In this document: positions 1 to 12,800 of the stretch, one piece after another
Layout of the letters: every line of letters begins with the position of its first letter
Position numbering within the stretch: the stretch's first letter is position 1
Assembly (NCBI GenBank): GCA_026260175.1
Contig: JAKCWW010000222.1
Location: forward strand, 35,518 to 99,517
DNA length: 64,000 nucleotides
Source: Reticulitermes lucifugus
Lineage: Eukaryota > Arthropoda > Insecta > Blattodea > Rhinotermitidae
Direction of reading: 5' to 3'
Notes under the pieces: generated by a model
Told to the model about the DNA's origin: nothing
Seen by the model: the letters and a program-made list of their open reading frames with translations, nothing else
Databases searched by the model: none
Made by a program: the position numbers and the translations under genes

Positions 1-1507
1 GGGGGGGAGTGAATGTTACAGAAACAAATTTTCCTTTTACAAAACTGTCAGGTTATGTTATGAAAGAGTCAGCATTGAAAAGAATTCTCAGCAAATAATT
101 ATGAACTATAATGCTACAAAACAGGCCAAACTGTTGTTTATCTGTAATGAACATGGAATGTGAATTACTGCATTAGCTTGAGTTCTCTGAATAAATCAAG
201 TGATTTGCTTTGATGAAGGCGAGGAAAATATTTTGTCATGGATTGCATCTATTCTGCAGAATCATTTAATATTCTGCTTCAACTAATCATTGCTTTTATA
301 ATTACTGCTGTCTTTAACATTTGTATTATTTCTCCCAAATGTACTTAAAATATCCTATTTGGGTTTTACAATGAATTTTTAATAAAGATATGAAATTAAA
401 TAATCAGTTTACTTTATAATTTTTTTTTTTATATTGTGATTGTTCCAGTATTATTTATCCTCCCCAGCCATTTAAACTGTGACTGTACTTTGGATACTTT
501 AAGAAATCAATAAGGTAGTAACCATCATAACATTTTGTGGTCAGTGCAAAAGTCTGATAGGACACCCTGCACAAATATGTGGAAGGGGGGCTTTAAAAAT
601 TAGGGGTTATGGTCTCAAGTGCTTTAAGAAGGGCCTGCTTCTGACTTGTTACTTAAAGATTGAAACTAATTTTTTCAGCTGGTGTGTGTGGATATGGAAG
701 TTGCGTTGTCTCTAAGAGAAGAATGCAACCTAAATGTGGTTAAAAATTAAGTGCCAAGGAGATAATATGGACCTAAGAGAAAGAAGTAACAGAAGGATGG
801 AGAAAAGTCCATAATGGAGAGCTCCATAATTTGTACTATTTAGCAAATATGTTAGGGTGATAAAATTATGGAGGGTGGGATTGGTGGGTCTTGTATGTGC
901 ATGGTGGAGATGAGAAATTCATATGAAATCTTAGAAAACTGAAAGGAAGAGGCCACTTGGGAGACCTAGGTTGACTGGAAGGATGATATTAAAGTGAATC
1001 ATGAAATAAATGGAGTGTGTAAGTATGGGCTGCTTTCAGCTGAGACAGGATCCAATGGTAGGTTATTGTGAACACAGCAGTTAGCCTACAGGCATGGTAA
1101 AAGGTGGGAAGTTCTTTGACCAGCTGCTCACTGTGCACTTGTCAAGAAGGCCTCTGTTTCATGAAGTCAGTGTTATGTGTATGTTTCTTTCTTTCGTTTG
1201 AATGAAGCATGATTGCTTAAGGTTGACAATTATTGTGTAAGACTGATGAATGGCAATACATATGCATGTTAATTTTATGTTGACAAGAGTGTTTAAGAAT
1301 GTGAATATAGGGAAAAGTAAAAGCTTTAAAATTCCAAATGTCATCTGATGGCAAAGTAGGAGTGAAGTAGTTAACTGCCCACCATAGAATTAATGTAACT
1401 GGTGGCATGTCTTTGTAGAGGCAGCAGAAGTCTGTAGTTGATTCTTTGTGGGTGTGCACTTGTAAATATCCTAAAAGGGTATAATAATAATTCAATTCAA
1501 TTCTAGT

Positions 1508-1590
1508 TTATTAATGTGCCAAGTCAACAGCCAGTTGGCCAATTACAGAAACAGCACAACAACAACAACAATAATAATAATAAGGAATAT
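1508..1590 (+). repeat. Retroelement-like 3' tail ending in AAC/AAT repeats
   Basis: The segment reads TTATTAATGTGCCAAG..., then GGCCAATTACAGAAACAGC, then (AAC)n and (AAT)n. A diverged copy in the opposite orientation lies near 10475-10560. A shared unit followed by a simple tail suggests the 3' end of a LINE or SINE. Family not identified. Confidence 0.45.
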
Positions 1591-1639
1591 TCTAATTGAT
1601 AATTCATTGAGATTTCACCTTTATAAGCTTCTACAGTTA

Positions 1640-1800
1640 GGTAAAGGTAAAAGGTCACCCCACAATATGCCTATGCAGGCACAGAGGGGAGGCAGAGGTG
1701 TAGCTCCAACCCATTTGCAACCTGGCATTAGAAGGAGGTTGGTGGTCATCACCACAATTTGGCCACTTTACCTCCATGAAAGACACGGTACCATTGTACA
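1640..1800 (-). repeat. SINE family A, 3'-part fragment
   Basis: Read on the minus strand it matches the 3' half of the family A element seen in full at 22045-22320: the GAGCTACACCTCT block followed by GCCTGCATAGGC-like sequence. The tRNA-like head is missing. Confidence 0.5.
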
Positions 1801-2713
1801 GGAATACAGTAGCACATGGAATTTCTGATCCCTTTTGAGTATTTTATTCTCCCAACGCAGTTTTCTTCCCTAAGCTGTTTATATTGTCATTATTAGGTAA
1901 GGTTTATGTATAGTGTACACAATGGTTGGACATTTTTCTTGGTTTCTCAGTGACTGCTTCATTGTAAATTTGATTGTCAACTTCTAAATGTATCCTGTTA
2001 CCTTATACTCTACCACTGTATTGTATTCTTACATATAGACATACTATGTCACTGTATGTCATGAATAGATGCCTTCAGAAATGTTTGTCTCTGTTTGTAC
2101 ACTTTTTATTCTGGATATGTTAGCTTGTACAGATATGAAATTTGTAAATATGAATGGAGCAAATAAAGTGCTGATTCTTCTATTAGTCACTGTTTCAACA
2201 TCCTTTTCTACTTAATACCTGTGTCAACTTCAGAATCCTTTTTCTCATATAGAAATGAGTTGAACAGAATCTATTTCATTCCATAGGTCCTTCATTAGAC
2301 TGTGCAAGCCAAGGATGTAGAAGAACATGTCACCATAAAAAACAACAATACTTGTTTCAGATTCAAAGATAAATGCATAGTGACTGTGTATTTACTGTGT
2401 TACATTACTTATCTCAAATACAAAATAAAAGTATAATAAGTATCTGTACACATTGTTACAGCAAAAGCACAGTTCTCTCTATGTCTTGCATGTTTTTAAG
2501 ACAATTTAGGATTTTTGTTTGAAGTAAATTCTTGTATGAAGTAAGAATGAGATAACAGAGTCTCTTTTTCTATAGTGCTAGCTTAAATACTTATGTTGTG
2601 ATTTAAATGTTTAATGATTGATACTTAACCAAGGTTACTGCACAGCACATATAGGTCATATCTATGCTGTGTGCTTATGTATATCTGAATTAGGTCGAAA
2701 GTTTTGAAGTGTT

Positions 2714-3010
2714 CTATGACAAAATGTAATACTGACAGTAAGAAGTCACTGACAAATGGAAGAATATCAAGCTTCCTAAATAATTCCCTACAAGAGATTC
2801 TTCCTTATAGCCTCTAACCATTATTCTAATAATTTTCTTTTGGATGTGAAATTCCTTCATGGTGTCTGTTGAATTTTTCCAGATTATTCCATGTAACATG
2901 ACAGAATGAAGGTAAGCAAAGTAATTTTCTGTTTTCGTGAGTGATGTGACTGTGTTCATTGCATAGTTTGCATTATAGTGTCTCCTTGGTAGTCCTTGTA
3001 CTTCTTGCAC
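2714..3010 (-). pseudogene. Non-LTR retrotransposon reverse-transcriptase C-terminal remnant
   Basis: The minus-strand frame contains YFAYLHSVMLHGIIWKNSTD followed by IQKKIIRIMVRGYKEES. This pattern (YFAY-HSIM-YGIIFWGNST ... IQKKIIRIM) is typical of the region after the reverse-transcriptase domain in jockey/RTE-like LINEs of arthropods. No upstream catalytic domain is in frame, so it is a 5'-truncated, decayed copy. Confidence 0.75.
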
Positions 3011-3566
3011 TGTGGGTTTATAATTCCATACTATCTTTTGTTACCTGCCTTGACACATTCTGTCTGCATGGTCTTTTCTGTCTCCCTCTTTTTCTGTGAT
3101 CTTTTCAACAGTAATATTAATTTCAAGTTTCTCAGGTTTTTGTTTTTTATCTGACCATACACATCCAGGTAAGGGACTTAAAAGTGTTCTGATTTTTGAT
3201 GTACCTGCTGTCTTGCCTTTGTCCTCCCCATATACATTGATTCACTGGAAGAATAGATGATTATAAAGTGGAATGGTTAACCACCTTCATCAGAATAAAA
3301 AATGACAACTTTCAATACTTTAACTTCATTTCAAACCAAAGGACTGCAGATACAGGGAAATCACTCAAAAGAAGGAAGTTTGTAGTGATGAAATAACGTT
3401 TTCCTGCTTTTTGCACTGTTCTTCGAAACAAGGAACATACACTATGTCTTTGTAAACTAAAGGAGGGTGCTTTGTTCTAAAAGCTTGTTTCAGCTAGTTT
3501 GGAACCCCTGCAGTGTTACAAAGTTTACTGTTGCATATAAGACACTCAGGAGTCAGACATGTTGCA

Positions 3567-3908
3567 TCACCACACTAGAAAAAACAATGTTAAAATAATT
3601 ATCATTGTTGCTGATACAATTTTTTCTTCCTTCTCCATCCCACCCTGGCTAACTTCACGTTTTGCCACTAGCACTGCTTGGTGAAAGACACCATACTTAA
3701 GTTTATCCATGATGCAAATTGATGTACAATGGATAATGAAAGAAAGTAATATTACAGATACTTGGCTACGGTTATTCACAATTTGCAAACTACCAGGGGC
3801 ATGGTGTATAAAAACAGAAATAGTGTAAAAGGCAATGGTTAAATCCATGATGATATAAGCTATATAAGCACCAATAATGATGTTGGTAACTGCTTTATTA
3901 TAATACAA
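3567..3908 (-). other. Membrane-rich open frame, unidentified
   Basis: A 113-codon minus-strand frame with three or four hydrophobic stretches and a CTSICIMDKLK segment before a possible donor (AAAAC then GTGAAG). The layout faintly recalls insect gustatory receptor C-terminal halves, but no diagnostic TYhhhhhQF motif is present. It may be a chance open frame or a decayed receptor exon. Confidence 0.2.
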
Positions 3909-4872
3909 ATAAAGGCAGACAGCACTTGAAATAAAATGGACTGATCATTGATCCACCATGCAGCAGAATTGCACGCATATTAATAATAATGAATGGGGGA
4001 ATGAAGAAATGCAAGTGTATGTATGATTTGTATAGGTGAACACAATAACAAATTCATGGGGCATAAACAATTTGCTATTAATATTTTGTATTTTGTGATT
4101 TTCAAGTTCTGTTGCAAGGGCAGAGAACTACCTTACAGTAAATAGATAAACACGTGTCTATTGTTGTGAACAGTTTTCCAGAATCCTACCAGTCACAGCA
4201 AGGGGACATACCTTAAATGGAAAGGTCTCAACATGAACACAAAGATGTTAAGAACTGTAGGTGTATTAGTAGAACTGTGAGGGGCGTGGTATGTAATTAC
4301 TATGAGTACATAAAGGACGAAGGAACAAATTGACCAAATCATAAATATTTAAGTCTTAATTTAACAGACAGCCTTTTCAATGTTACTGTTGAATCCTTAT
4401 ACCATTGCTAATAAAAATTCAATATCCACCTGCTGCCTGGTAGCTCGGGTTATGGAAAACCACGGAGTACATGTTGTGGTAAACTACATGCTGCTTTCAT
4501 AAGAGTACTTCTGTTATTATAGTTATATGAGTAACTTAAATTCCACGTGTTTCTGGTGCATTTACATGAAGGTGGCGATTTTAAATGTCTTGGAATTACT
4601 AACTTTCTGCATTATTTGGAAAAACACGTCATGGTACGGATATGATGTTGGCAACCTCTGACACTGGCAGGCCTTTTTTATAACATTATTTGAGCTAAAA
4701 TATTCCCCATATTTTATTTAATGCCAAAATAAAGTTCATTTTTTGTTGAAAACTGCCGTCGACAGACCCTATCTTCAGACAACTTGCTTCGTATCTATGG
4801 GACTAGTTTTAAAACAGTAATATCCTTCCGTCTACTATAGGTCTCCCAAATTGTTTTATTGTTGAGGTCTTA

Positions 4873-5124
4873 TAAAGGTAAAGTCCACCCTAGAACAGGT
4901 CATGAAGGTCAGGAGGGGGAGGAGAGGTGTAGCTCTACTCTTTAACCTCGGCGCTAGAGGTGGGTGGGTGGTCAACGTCACGCCCCGGCCGCTGTACAGG
5001 AGGCTGGGTAGGCCCCAGGGCCGGTCTGGACGGGTGCTGAAAATCTCGCCCCCACCGGGATTCGATCCCCGGACCGTCCAGCTCGTACCAAGTCGCCATA
5101 CCGACTACGCTATCCCGGCCCACC
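4873..5124 (-). repeat. SINE family A, near full length
   Basis: Minus-strand order: tRNA-like head with B box (GGGGATCGAATCCCGG type), a GC-rich middle, then GAGCTACACCTCTCCTCC and CTTCATGACC. Same architecture as 22045-22320. Much more GC-rich than the flanking DNA. Confidence 0.7.
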
Positions 5125-5343
5125 TTGAGGTCTTATAACGACGTTAATAGTAAATGGACGTCATTTAGTCATTTTAGTAGCCAATTCTAGCGATGTGTCG
5201 TTTGTGAATGAACGGATCAGAACAAATCAGCGATGAGACTCTGGTCTCGGCTCCGCGGAACTGTCGTTCACTTAGATTCGGACGGGTTTCTATCGTCCGC
5301 CGTTCTACATTGTCTTGGTAACCTGCCTCATTCATCAGCCTGT

Positions 5344-5345
<2 letters not shown>

Positions 5346-5387
<42 letters not shown>
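5346..5387. repeat. (GT)n microsatellite
   Basis: About 20 uninterrupted GT units. Confidence 0.95.
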
Positions 5388-6323
5388 CACGGATCCCATC
5401 GGCCTGTATCTTTCATCAGTTCCCAGTTAATCAACACGTCCTTTACCGTTCAGATACCGGTCTCATTCACCACCTTGAATATTAGTTAACAATGATCAGA
5501 TTTGCAACACGTCCGAATTCTTTCCACTACACATATGATACACTCCGCAGTTACATGAATTTATCTTAATATTTTACATGTTTGTTGGAAACAGGAAACA
5601 AAACCAGATCAATCGTTATAAGTTTTCAGGGATTTACGGCGGATGTTGTTCAATTGATGGTCGTCGTTTTAGGTTTTCACGCAGTGTTTTATATTTGGTT
5701 TGTTTCTCTGAAACGTCGGAAAACCCAACTGTATGATAAGGTGTAAAAATCCAAAAGGCTGCCACCATCAGAACAAATCGTATTAATTCTGGTATAATAT
5801 GAAAAAGCGGAGTCACTTGTTTTGTTTCCGTGTACTGTTTACAATTCATCTTTCACTAATACTGCCAATTAAAGAACTCTTTTCAAACTTAAAGATAGTA
5901 TTTAAAAACAAGAGTTCGAAATAAAGGCACAATATACAGAAAAAAATAAAAAGTTTATTGTCGGATTATGTATGGGCCCTGCCGATCCGTTGTTTGCGTT
6001 GACCTAGAAGGCTCTCGTTCACGACTATGTCCACGGGATTTTTAAAGTATTCGCTAGTCAGTGTGTCTCTACCCAGTTCGCATTTCCATTCATTCACGGA
6101 TTTCATGGACCTGTTGCGTTCACCGGTATCCAGTGCCTATGTCGATCGCCAGTCACTTAACCTACGCCGTTCACCAGTCATGTATGAAATGTGGTCTGAT
6201 CCATGTCCTTAATGTACTGGACTACTGCCTTTATCCCAGCCATCTTGAAGAAATGGATTCCGATTTTGCTGTTCATTACCTCTGTGACTTCCCAACAATA
6301 TATAATAACATTGCAATGTATGC

Positions 6324-6347
6324 ATTATTATTATTATTATTATTATT
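6324..6347. repeat. (ATT)n microsatellite
   Basis: Eight ATT units. Confidence 0.9.
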
Positions 6348-6401
6348 TGAATTGACGTAACATATAAATTCGGATTTAGCATGCAATTATGATGTAGGGT
6401 T

Positions 6402-6573
6402 GGAAGTGAACGGGTCAAATGAACAGATCACTAAGGAGACACCAAATGAACGAACCGGTTCTCTTTACAGACCCGTCTTGCTTACCTTTAGCCAGTTCTT
6501 TGGAAGTTATAAATTCCAGCACCAGATGGTACTTGGATTCGTATTACTCGACTGGTGGTGTGACATTCGCGGG
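6402..6573 (+). repeat. Direct repeat, first copy (172 bp)
   Basis: Begins GGAAGTGAACGGGTCAAATG and runs to ATTCGCGGG. It matches 6898-7071 over its whole length with scattered changes. The 496-bp offset suggests a local duplication or two insertions of one element. No coding content recognised. Confidence 0.85.
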
Positions 6574-6897
6574 TGCAGCGTTTACCAAACTACGTTCCGC
6601 GGAACGATTGTAGCTCGCGAGATGTGAAGAGGTATTCAGCGAAAAAATCGAGAAAGCAAAAAATCGTAGATTTGCTATTAAATTTGAATTTAATATATTT
6701 TATCATAGTTTAAGACACTGTTCATATAAGCATTTTTATAAGAACCTTTCATTTGGTTACTAATAGATCTCGTTGCGCTGACTTTTATTTGATAAATGAG
6801 GGACAACAAAACATATATGTTCCGTAAATATTGACTAAGTTAATAAGTGTTCCGTGACCAAAAATGTTTGGGAAACGCTGAATTATAACATGGTGAT

Positions 6898-7071
6898 GGA
6901 AGTGAACGGGTCAAATGAACAGATCACAAAAAAGCGATACATAATTAACGAACCGTATCTCTGTACAGACCCGTTTTGCACACTACTAACCAGTTCTTTG
7001 GAAGTTACAAATCCCAGCACCAGATGGTACTTGAATTCGTATTACTCGACTCGTGGTGTGTAATTCGCGGG
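6898..7071 (+). repeat. Direct repeat, second copy (174 bp)
   Basis: Partner of 6402-6573, with the same start and end motifs. The strongest match is in the second half around CCAGTTCTTTGGAAGTTA and CACCAGATGGTACTTG. Confidence 0.85.
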
Positions 7072-9891
7072 AACAGTGAGTAGTTTCAAACATTAATTCC
7101 GCAAGTTGTTTTTAAAATATATTGTGACGTAAATTATAATTGAAACAGTGTAAATGTTACACAAAATATACAGGACAGCTGTTTAATCTGTACTATCGTA
7201 ATTGATTTCTATCGAGACCATACTATAAGCTATAACTCCAGAATAGAGTAGAACAGAAACTTAATACCACAGTCAGAAGTAATTTTTTTATTAGTAACAG
7301 AAACTGAAAAAGTACGTGTGCGTAACCGGAGTGTATAACGTGAAGAACTAAAAATCTGATCAGTCAATATTTTGTGTGGTTTTGTGTGGCATCAAGGTTT
7401 TAGTGAATTATTCAGCTGTAAAACAAATTAAAACTCCTCAGGAAGAATTATTCTTAGGAGTTTGTTGCTTTCGTCTTCTGGATTTTGTGCATTACTCATC
7501 ATGTGTCATGTAAGTACTTTTCTTTTCTTTTGTTGTAGCCATCCTACTTCAATAAGATAGTGCTTCAGTATTTGCCTTTTGCAAGTGAAAGAAAAATAAT
7601 CCTGTCATTGCAACCTTACTTTACATTTGAGCCAAGATTCTTAAAAATCGTTGAAAACTGCACATTACCATCACACTTAATTTTTGTCACTGTGTTTTGT
7701 TTTAAGTATGGTTTGGATCTTCCAAATAATATACCTTTTCATGAAACAAGTATAAGGTACTGAAATATGTAGTAAAATTTGGTTGAAGATTCAGATCTTT
7801 TGGAATATGATGCTGTGTCAGGTGAGTGTTTCCTGACATTCCTTCATCTTCAAGAATCAAAAGGTCCCAGAAAAGTTCCTAGTACATTTTTTCAAATCTT
7901 CAGAAACCACTCACCCAATGACACAATGTCATATCCCAGAGGACCCGAATTCTCACAAACAACACTGTGAGAACCTCAAAACATGCAAAATTAGTTTGAC
8001 TTATAAGTATTCCATTTAAGTGAATATTTGCAATTGTAGGACAGATCAGTAAATGACAACAAGGTATTACTTCCACAGTAACAAAGAGGTAACTTTTTAT
8101 GCTTTATATTCTAATGGTTGTAAACATGAGAGTTCCTTGGTCATGTGTGAGACCAAATGTAACATTTGACATCTTACTTTACTAAACTAACAAATATGAT
8201 TTATATATGATGAATGATAAATCTAAGAAATACATATATAGGCTTAACTACAAATTTGTGGCTGTGATAATAACATCATAAATATACATTATAACCTAGA
8301 AGAGGGAAACTATTGATGCATTTGATCACTTATAACTGTTAGCAGCCTTGGTTGAGGTGTCACATCTGTGGAACCTAATTTAACAATGCATCTGTGAAAA
8401 TACACACCACACATGTTTGCTGCAATTGCACAGCAGATCCAGCCACCTCCTATCCTTTTATTTCTTTTTAAGGCCAGTTGCATTATGCAGCATTCTTCTA
8501 TTGGTCTTCAAAGTGGCCATTTCTGAGAGGTTTCCTCATAAGATTTGTATATTCATCCCTGTCTCTCCTGAGCTGCCTATTAAACACTCCTACATTTCGC
8601 TTTTATTATAATATTATATGACCTCCATAAATGACAAAGTTCTTCACTATTTAATATCCTTCAAGGCTCACTTTGTTCTCCTTAGGCCCAAATGCATATT
8701 TTCCTGTATGACGTGTTAGTCAAATATTTATTTATACAAACACTACAGGATACCTCATGCATTCAACATATTTCTTGGATACTTTGTTTTCAATTAAAAT
8801 CTTACACATCACTTCAATCCCAGCAGAATCATAAGCTGTTTTAAAGTATAGAAATACCTGATGTACAGCTTCATTGTGTTCCCATTTGTCTCTAATGGGC
8901 TACTTCTCAAATGCAGTGATCTGCCAAGTAGACATTAACGGTCACAAATTTTTTCATCGGTTGTGTTAACTGTAACAGTATGATATTGGGTATAATTTGT
9001 TTACACTAGGCACTTATTACTTTTACTTTGCATCAGTTGTTTAGTTTTGAATATTTAATACATGTTAGGCAGCAATTTGTTTTGCGTGCATTTAGAATAT
9101 GTTTACAAAACTGTTCTTTGTCCACACTGGAAAGAATTGGACAGCCTATTGCTTGAAGCCCCCAAGGCTCGTTTTAAGAAATAATATCCTATTAAACTAT
9201 CTGTTGTAGCTCAGTGGAAAATCAGTGAAGCCTGTGACCCAATTATTTTTCTTAATAGTTCTTTATTTTCTTTTTTTCTTTCTTTTTTCTTCCTTCCTCT
9301 TCCTCCTCTTCTTCTTCATTTTAGATTTGTGATGAATAAGTTTCCAGCCCAAGCCACTGTATCTGGTAAAGACATTCTGTGCTATGAGTGGTAATTAAAG
9401 CATATGTGTTAAATGCTCTGTGCAGTAGGTAGCCTCTTCATACTTACTTACGATTTTGAAGAGAGGGACTGAGATACTTGTGTAAAAGTTGTGTCATTTA
9501 ATCCGTGGTCTGATTTTTGTATTGTAATTTTTTCATTGATCGCAACGTAACTCTTGGGATGCTTTTGTAGAATTCTCTCTGTAATATATCACAAAATGAC
9601 ATTTTGGGAAACCTTTTGGTTAAAATAATGAAGTAAGAGATAAGAAAGATGAAAAATTATTTAATTTTGTGTTACTTGATAGGGAAAATACAGTAAATTT
9701 GAAGGTGTACCAATAGTTTATTCATTGACTGAGTGAGTGAAGAAAGCATATAAGTATATTAGTCTTTTAACCTTTTAATTGAAATGAGTTTCCATTTACT
9801 AGCAAGAAATCTAGTCCATAATTTGTTTTATTTCTTTTAAATGGTACACCACTTCATTTGTGAGTGTGACAGCCTAAATTATAATACTTAC

Positions 9892-12800
9892 TTTCTTCAT
9901 GACTTTTTCACCAATGAGCACAATGACGGCCACAACAATGCCCATTCCAACAATCAGGAATGCGGGAGAAATCTTTTCCATGTCAACACTCACGAACTCC
10001 TCCTTTATCATGCAAGGGGGTTTGGAAGCCTGCCATAATTTGTCTTGATAATTTATGACACCACCTTGGATTGCCTTTCGCATACTGCAACATATGTTAC
10101 ATGTTTGGGTTTGTTGAAATAAACATGCATTGAATTTAATTTCCCAGTTACTGCTACTGCTGATGTTGATAATACTGCTACTACTACTACTACTACTACT
10201 ACTACCACTATCACTAGTACTATGGGGCTTATATTATAATTTTATTACTGTCATCTTTTGCTTTCATATTTTTGTTATTTACACCTTGTCTCCCTGTCAA
10301 TATATGCCTGTAATTAATTGTTTTTCGGTTGTCAAGCACTTTAATAAGTTAACTGAATCTTAAGTTTTTCCTTCATAAAATGAGAACATTACAACATAGA
10401 ACGATTTTCCTGCCAGATGGATCCTAATAAAATTAGGGTTTAAATTCCTCCTTCTCCTCTTTCTTCTTCTTAATATTATTGTTGTGCTGATTTTGTAATT
10501 GGCCATTAGCCTGCAGAGTAAGTGCATAAATATACAAGAAATTTATTGAACCTAACCTTAATTATCATCCATCATATCAGAAGTGCCTGCAATAGTTACT
10601 CTGACATCACATACTCAGAAAACACAGAACACGCTTCTGGAAAGGATATTTTATTTCTTTATTTCATAGACTAATTTCGAGATTTGCCGAAAAATTTTAC
10701 ATATTGCATTCATGAGCCTACAGCAACGGGTATTAAGCAAATGACAAATTTTGCAAATCTTGATGACTTCACATCTGTGGCGTGAAGCTGCTATTTTTTT
10801 CACCATTGAAACAACATTTTGTATAGACATGAATATTGATGAGTCATGTTCTGTAATGACAAAGTTAGTGGATCATTTTGTGTACTCGTATTCGAAAAAA
10901 TACCTTAATCCAGTTGTGATGATTTGTTCACTGTGAAAGCTAATTATTGTACTTACGCAATTGCGACGGCTTCCTTATAGGGCGAAGCCCATGGGAGAGC
11001 AATGTAGCAGTATTCAGGCGAGAAAATTATTACTTCAGTGAGATCGCACTTTTCTTTTTCGGTGTACGTTTCTCTGATCTGCGGATATACTTTCAGGGGT
11101 TCCGTGTGGAATGCGAAATGTTCTTTTCTCATCTTGCCGATTGCGACTTCGCGCTTGTAGTATGGTGTGTTAGGTGGCGCCATCTTTTTCTCGTACAGTT
11201 CGTGAACGACAGGATCTGGGTTGAGCTGAAGGAAAAGTGACATTATACTGGGCGGCACAGGGTTTATACGAAACAAATTCTAATTTGATATCTGTTAACT
11301 GTGTGACGATTGATAAAGCATGTTTGTTACGATTTTGACTGATTGGGTGCTCTTTATTTTTATCTTCTAATTGATTGATTGACTGACGTTTCCTCTCTTT
11401 AAATTTGGTTTTACAACTGCATATGCCATTGAGGGTAGAATAGAGTGATGAGTTTGTGAATGATGTATCGGAAAGGACACGGAAGGATGCGGTATTGCCC
11501 TCTTTTCATGTACTGGACGAGCAAGCATTTGCATTGAAGGACTCCTGGAAATCGCGAAGAACCTTGGTTACTAAAGCCGGTCTATTGACTGAAATTCGGG
11601 CCCCTTGATTGTGAAGAAGTGTTATAACTGGACTGGATGTCATACAAATACCGGTATATTGTGGAATGTCGTTAGTTACCGAACTGCATCGATGTCAAAA
11701 CATGAAGCATATTTCCTGAAATTCAGTTCGGACAAGGAAGAAATTAAGAAGAAATAAAGGAAGAACTTTTGTTCTTTTTACAGTTTTAAGGTTCGAAAAT
11801 TCTGAAAAATACTTTCATCTTGGAACTAAATTCAAGAGAAATAAGCGTGAAACTTTTCGAAACCGTAAAGGTAACAAAAAATTTTGCGGAGAGTCCAGTG
11901 CTGAAATGCATAAGTTGACACAGAGTTGGAACATCACTCTTCATCTTCACTTCAAGTAATACAGAAGTAGATGGTTACTTACTTCGAAGAGCCCAACACT
12001 GTATGATATGTCCTCAGCAGCAAATTGAAGTGAACTTTCAATCAGGTCACGAGCGGTGCGAATTGTCTTCGTGGGTGTGCTGAGGAGCGAAGACACTAGG
12101 CTTGCCGAGTAGCTGGTGTTCACCATCACGGATAGGATGCATGCCGCTAGAAGAGCCGTTCGCCACGATAACAACTTCGAATCTATCGTCGTACCTGGAA
12201 GATGACAGCCGACAATGAATGAATGTGTCCCAGATTATCGCAGTGGTGTAAAGAATTCCGAAATGACATCCCGAAGATGGAACGCCGCATATTCTTAGTA
12301 ACTTGTAGGTCTCTAAACCGGTAAGCAACACCGAAACTTAAAAAGGAGTAAGGGTTGAATTGTATTGAAAAGAATGTTGACAAACTTTTTTTCTTAGGAG
12401 CGAGTAGTTATCATTAAATTAAATTCTTCCAACTAACTACATAACTGACTGACTGATTAACTATATAATTTTAAGCTTTGATGGCGCTTGAATCCAATAA
12501 ACTCTCTCGGGCTAGCAGCCGCGTTAGTGGCTGAAGGGCGAGTAAAGGAAGTTCCAATTGTTCATTACCTTGTGCACACTAACCTGCAACCGGGCTCTTT
12601 TCGAGTCATATGAATCCAGTCTATAACCTCACATCCTGTTTATTTAAGAACCACTTTAATAATATCCCACGATTTACCTATAAATCTACCAAGTGATCTC
12701 TTTCCTTTCGGGTTTCCGACGAACATATTGTAGCTACGAATTTGTCTTCTCTCTTATCACATCCGTGATTTGGTCACCACAATATTAGGCCAGTTTGGTG

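Larger units (their letters stand above)
1..9891. other. Region downstream of IR copy 1, no intact gene recognised
   Basis: AT-rich sequence. It should contain the last exon and polyadenylation site of copy 1, but no candidate stood out. It holds a reverse-transcriptase remnant (2714-3010), LINE-like tail, SINE pieces, a GT microsatellite and a direct duplication (6402-7071). No fifth IR exon set was seen. Short open frames elsewhere have no splice context or recognisable domain. Confidence 0.6.
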
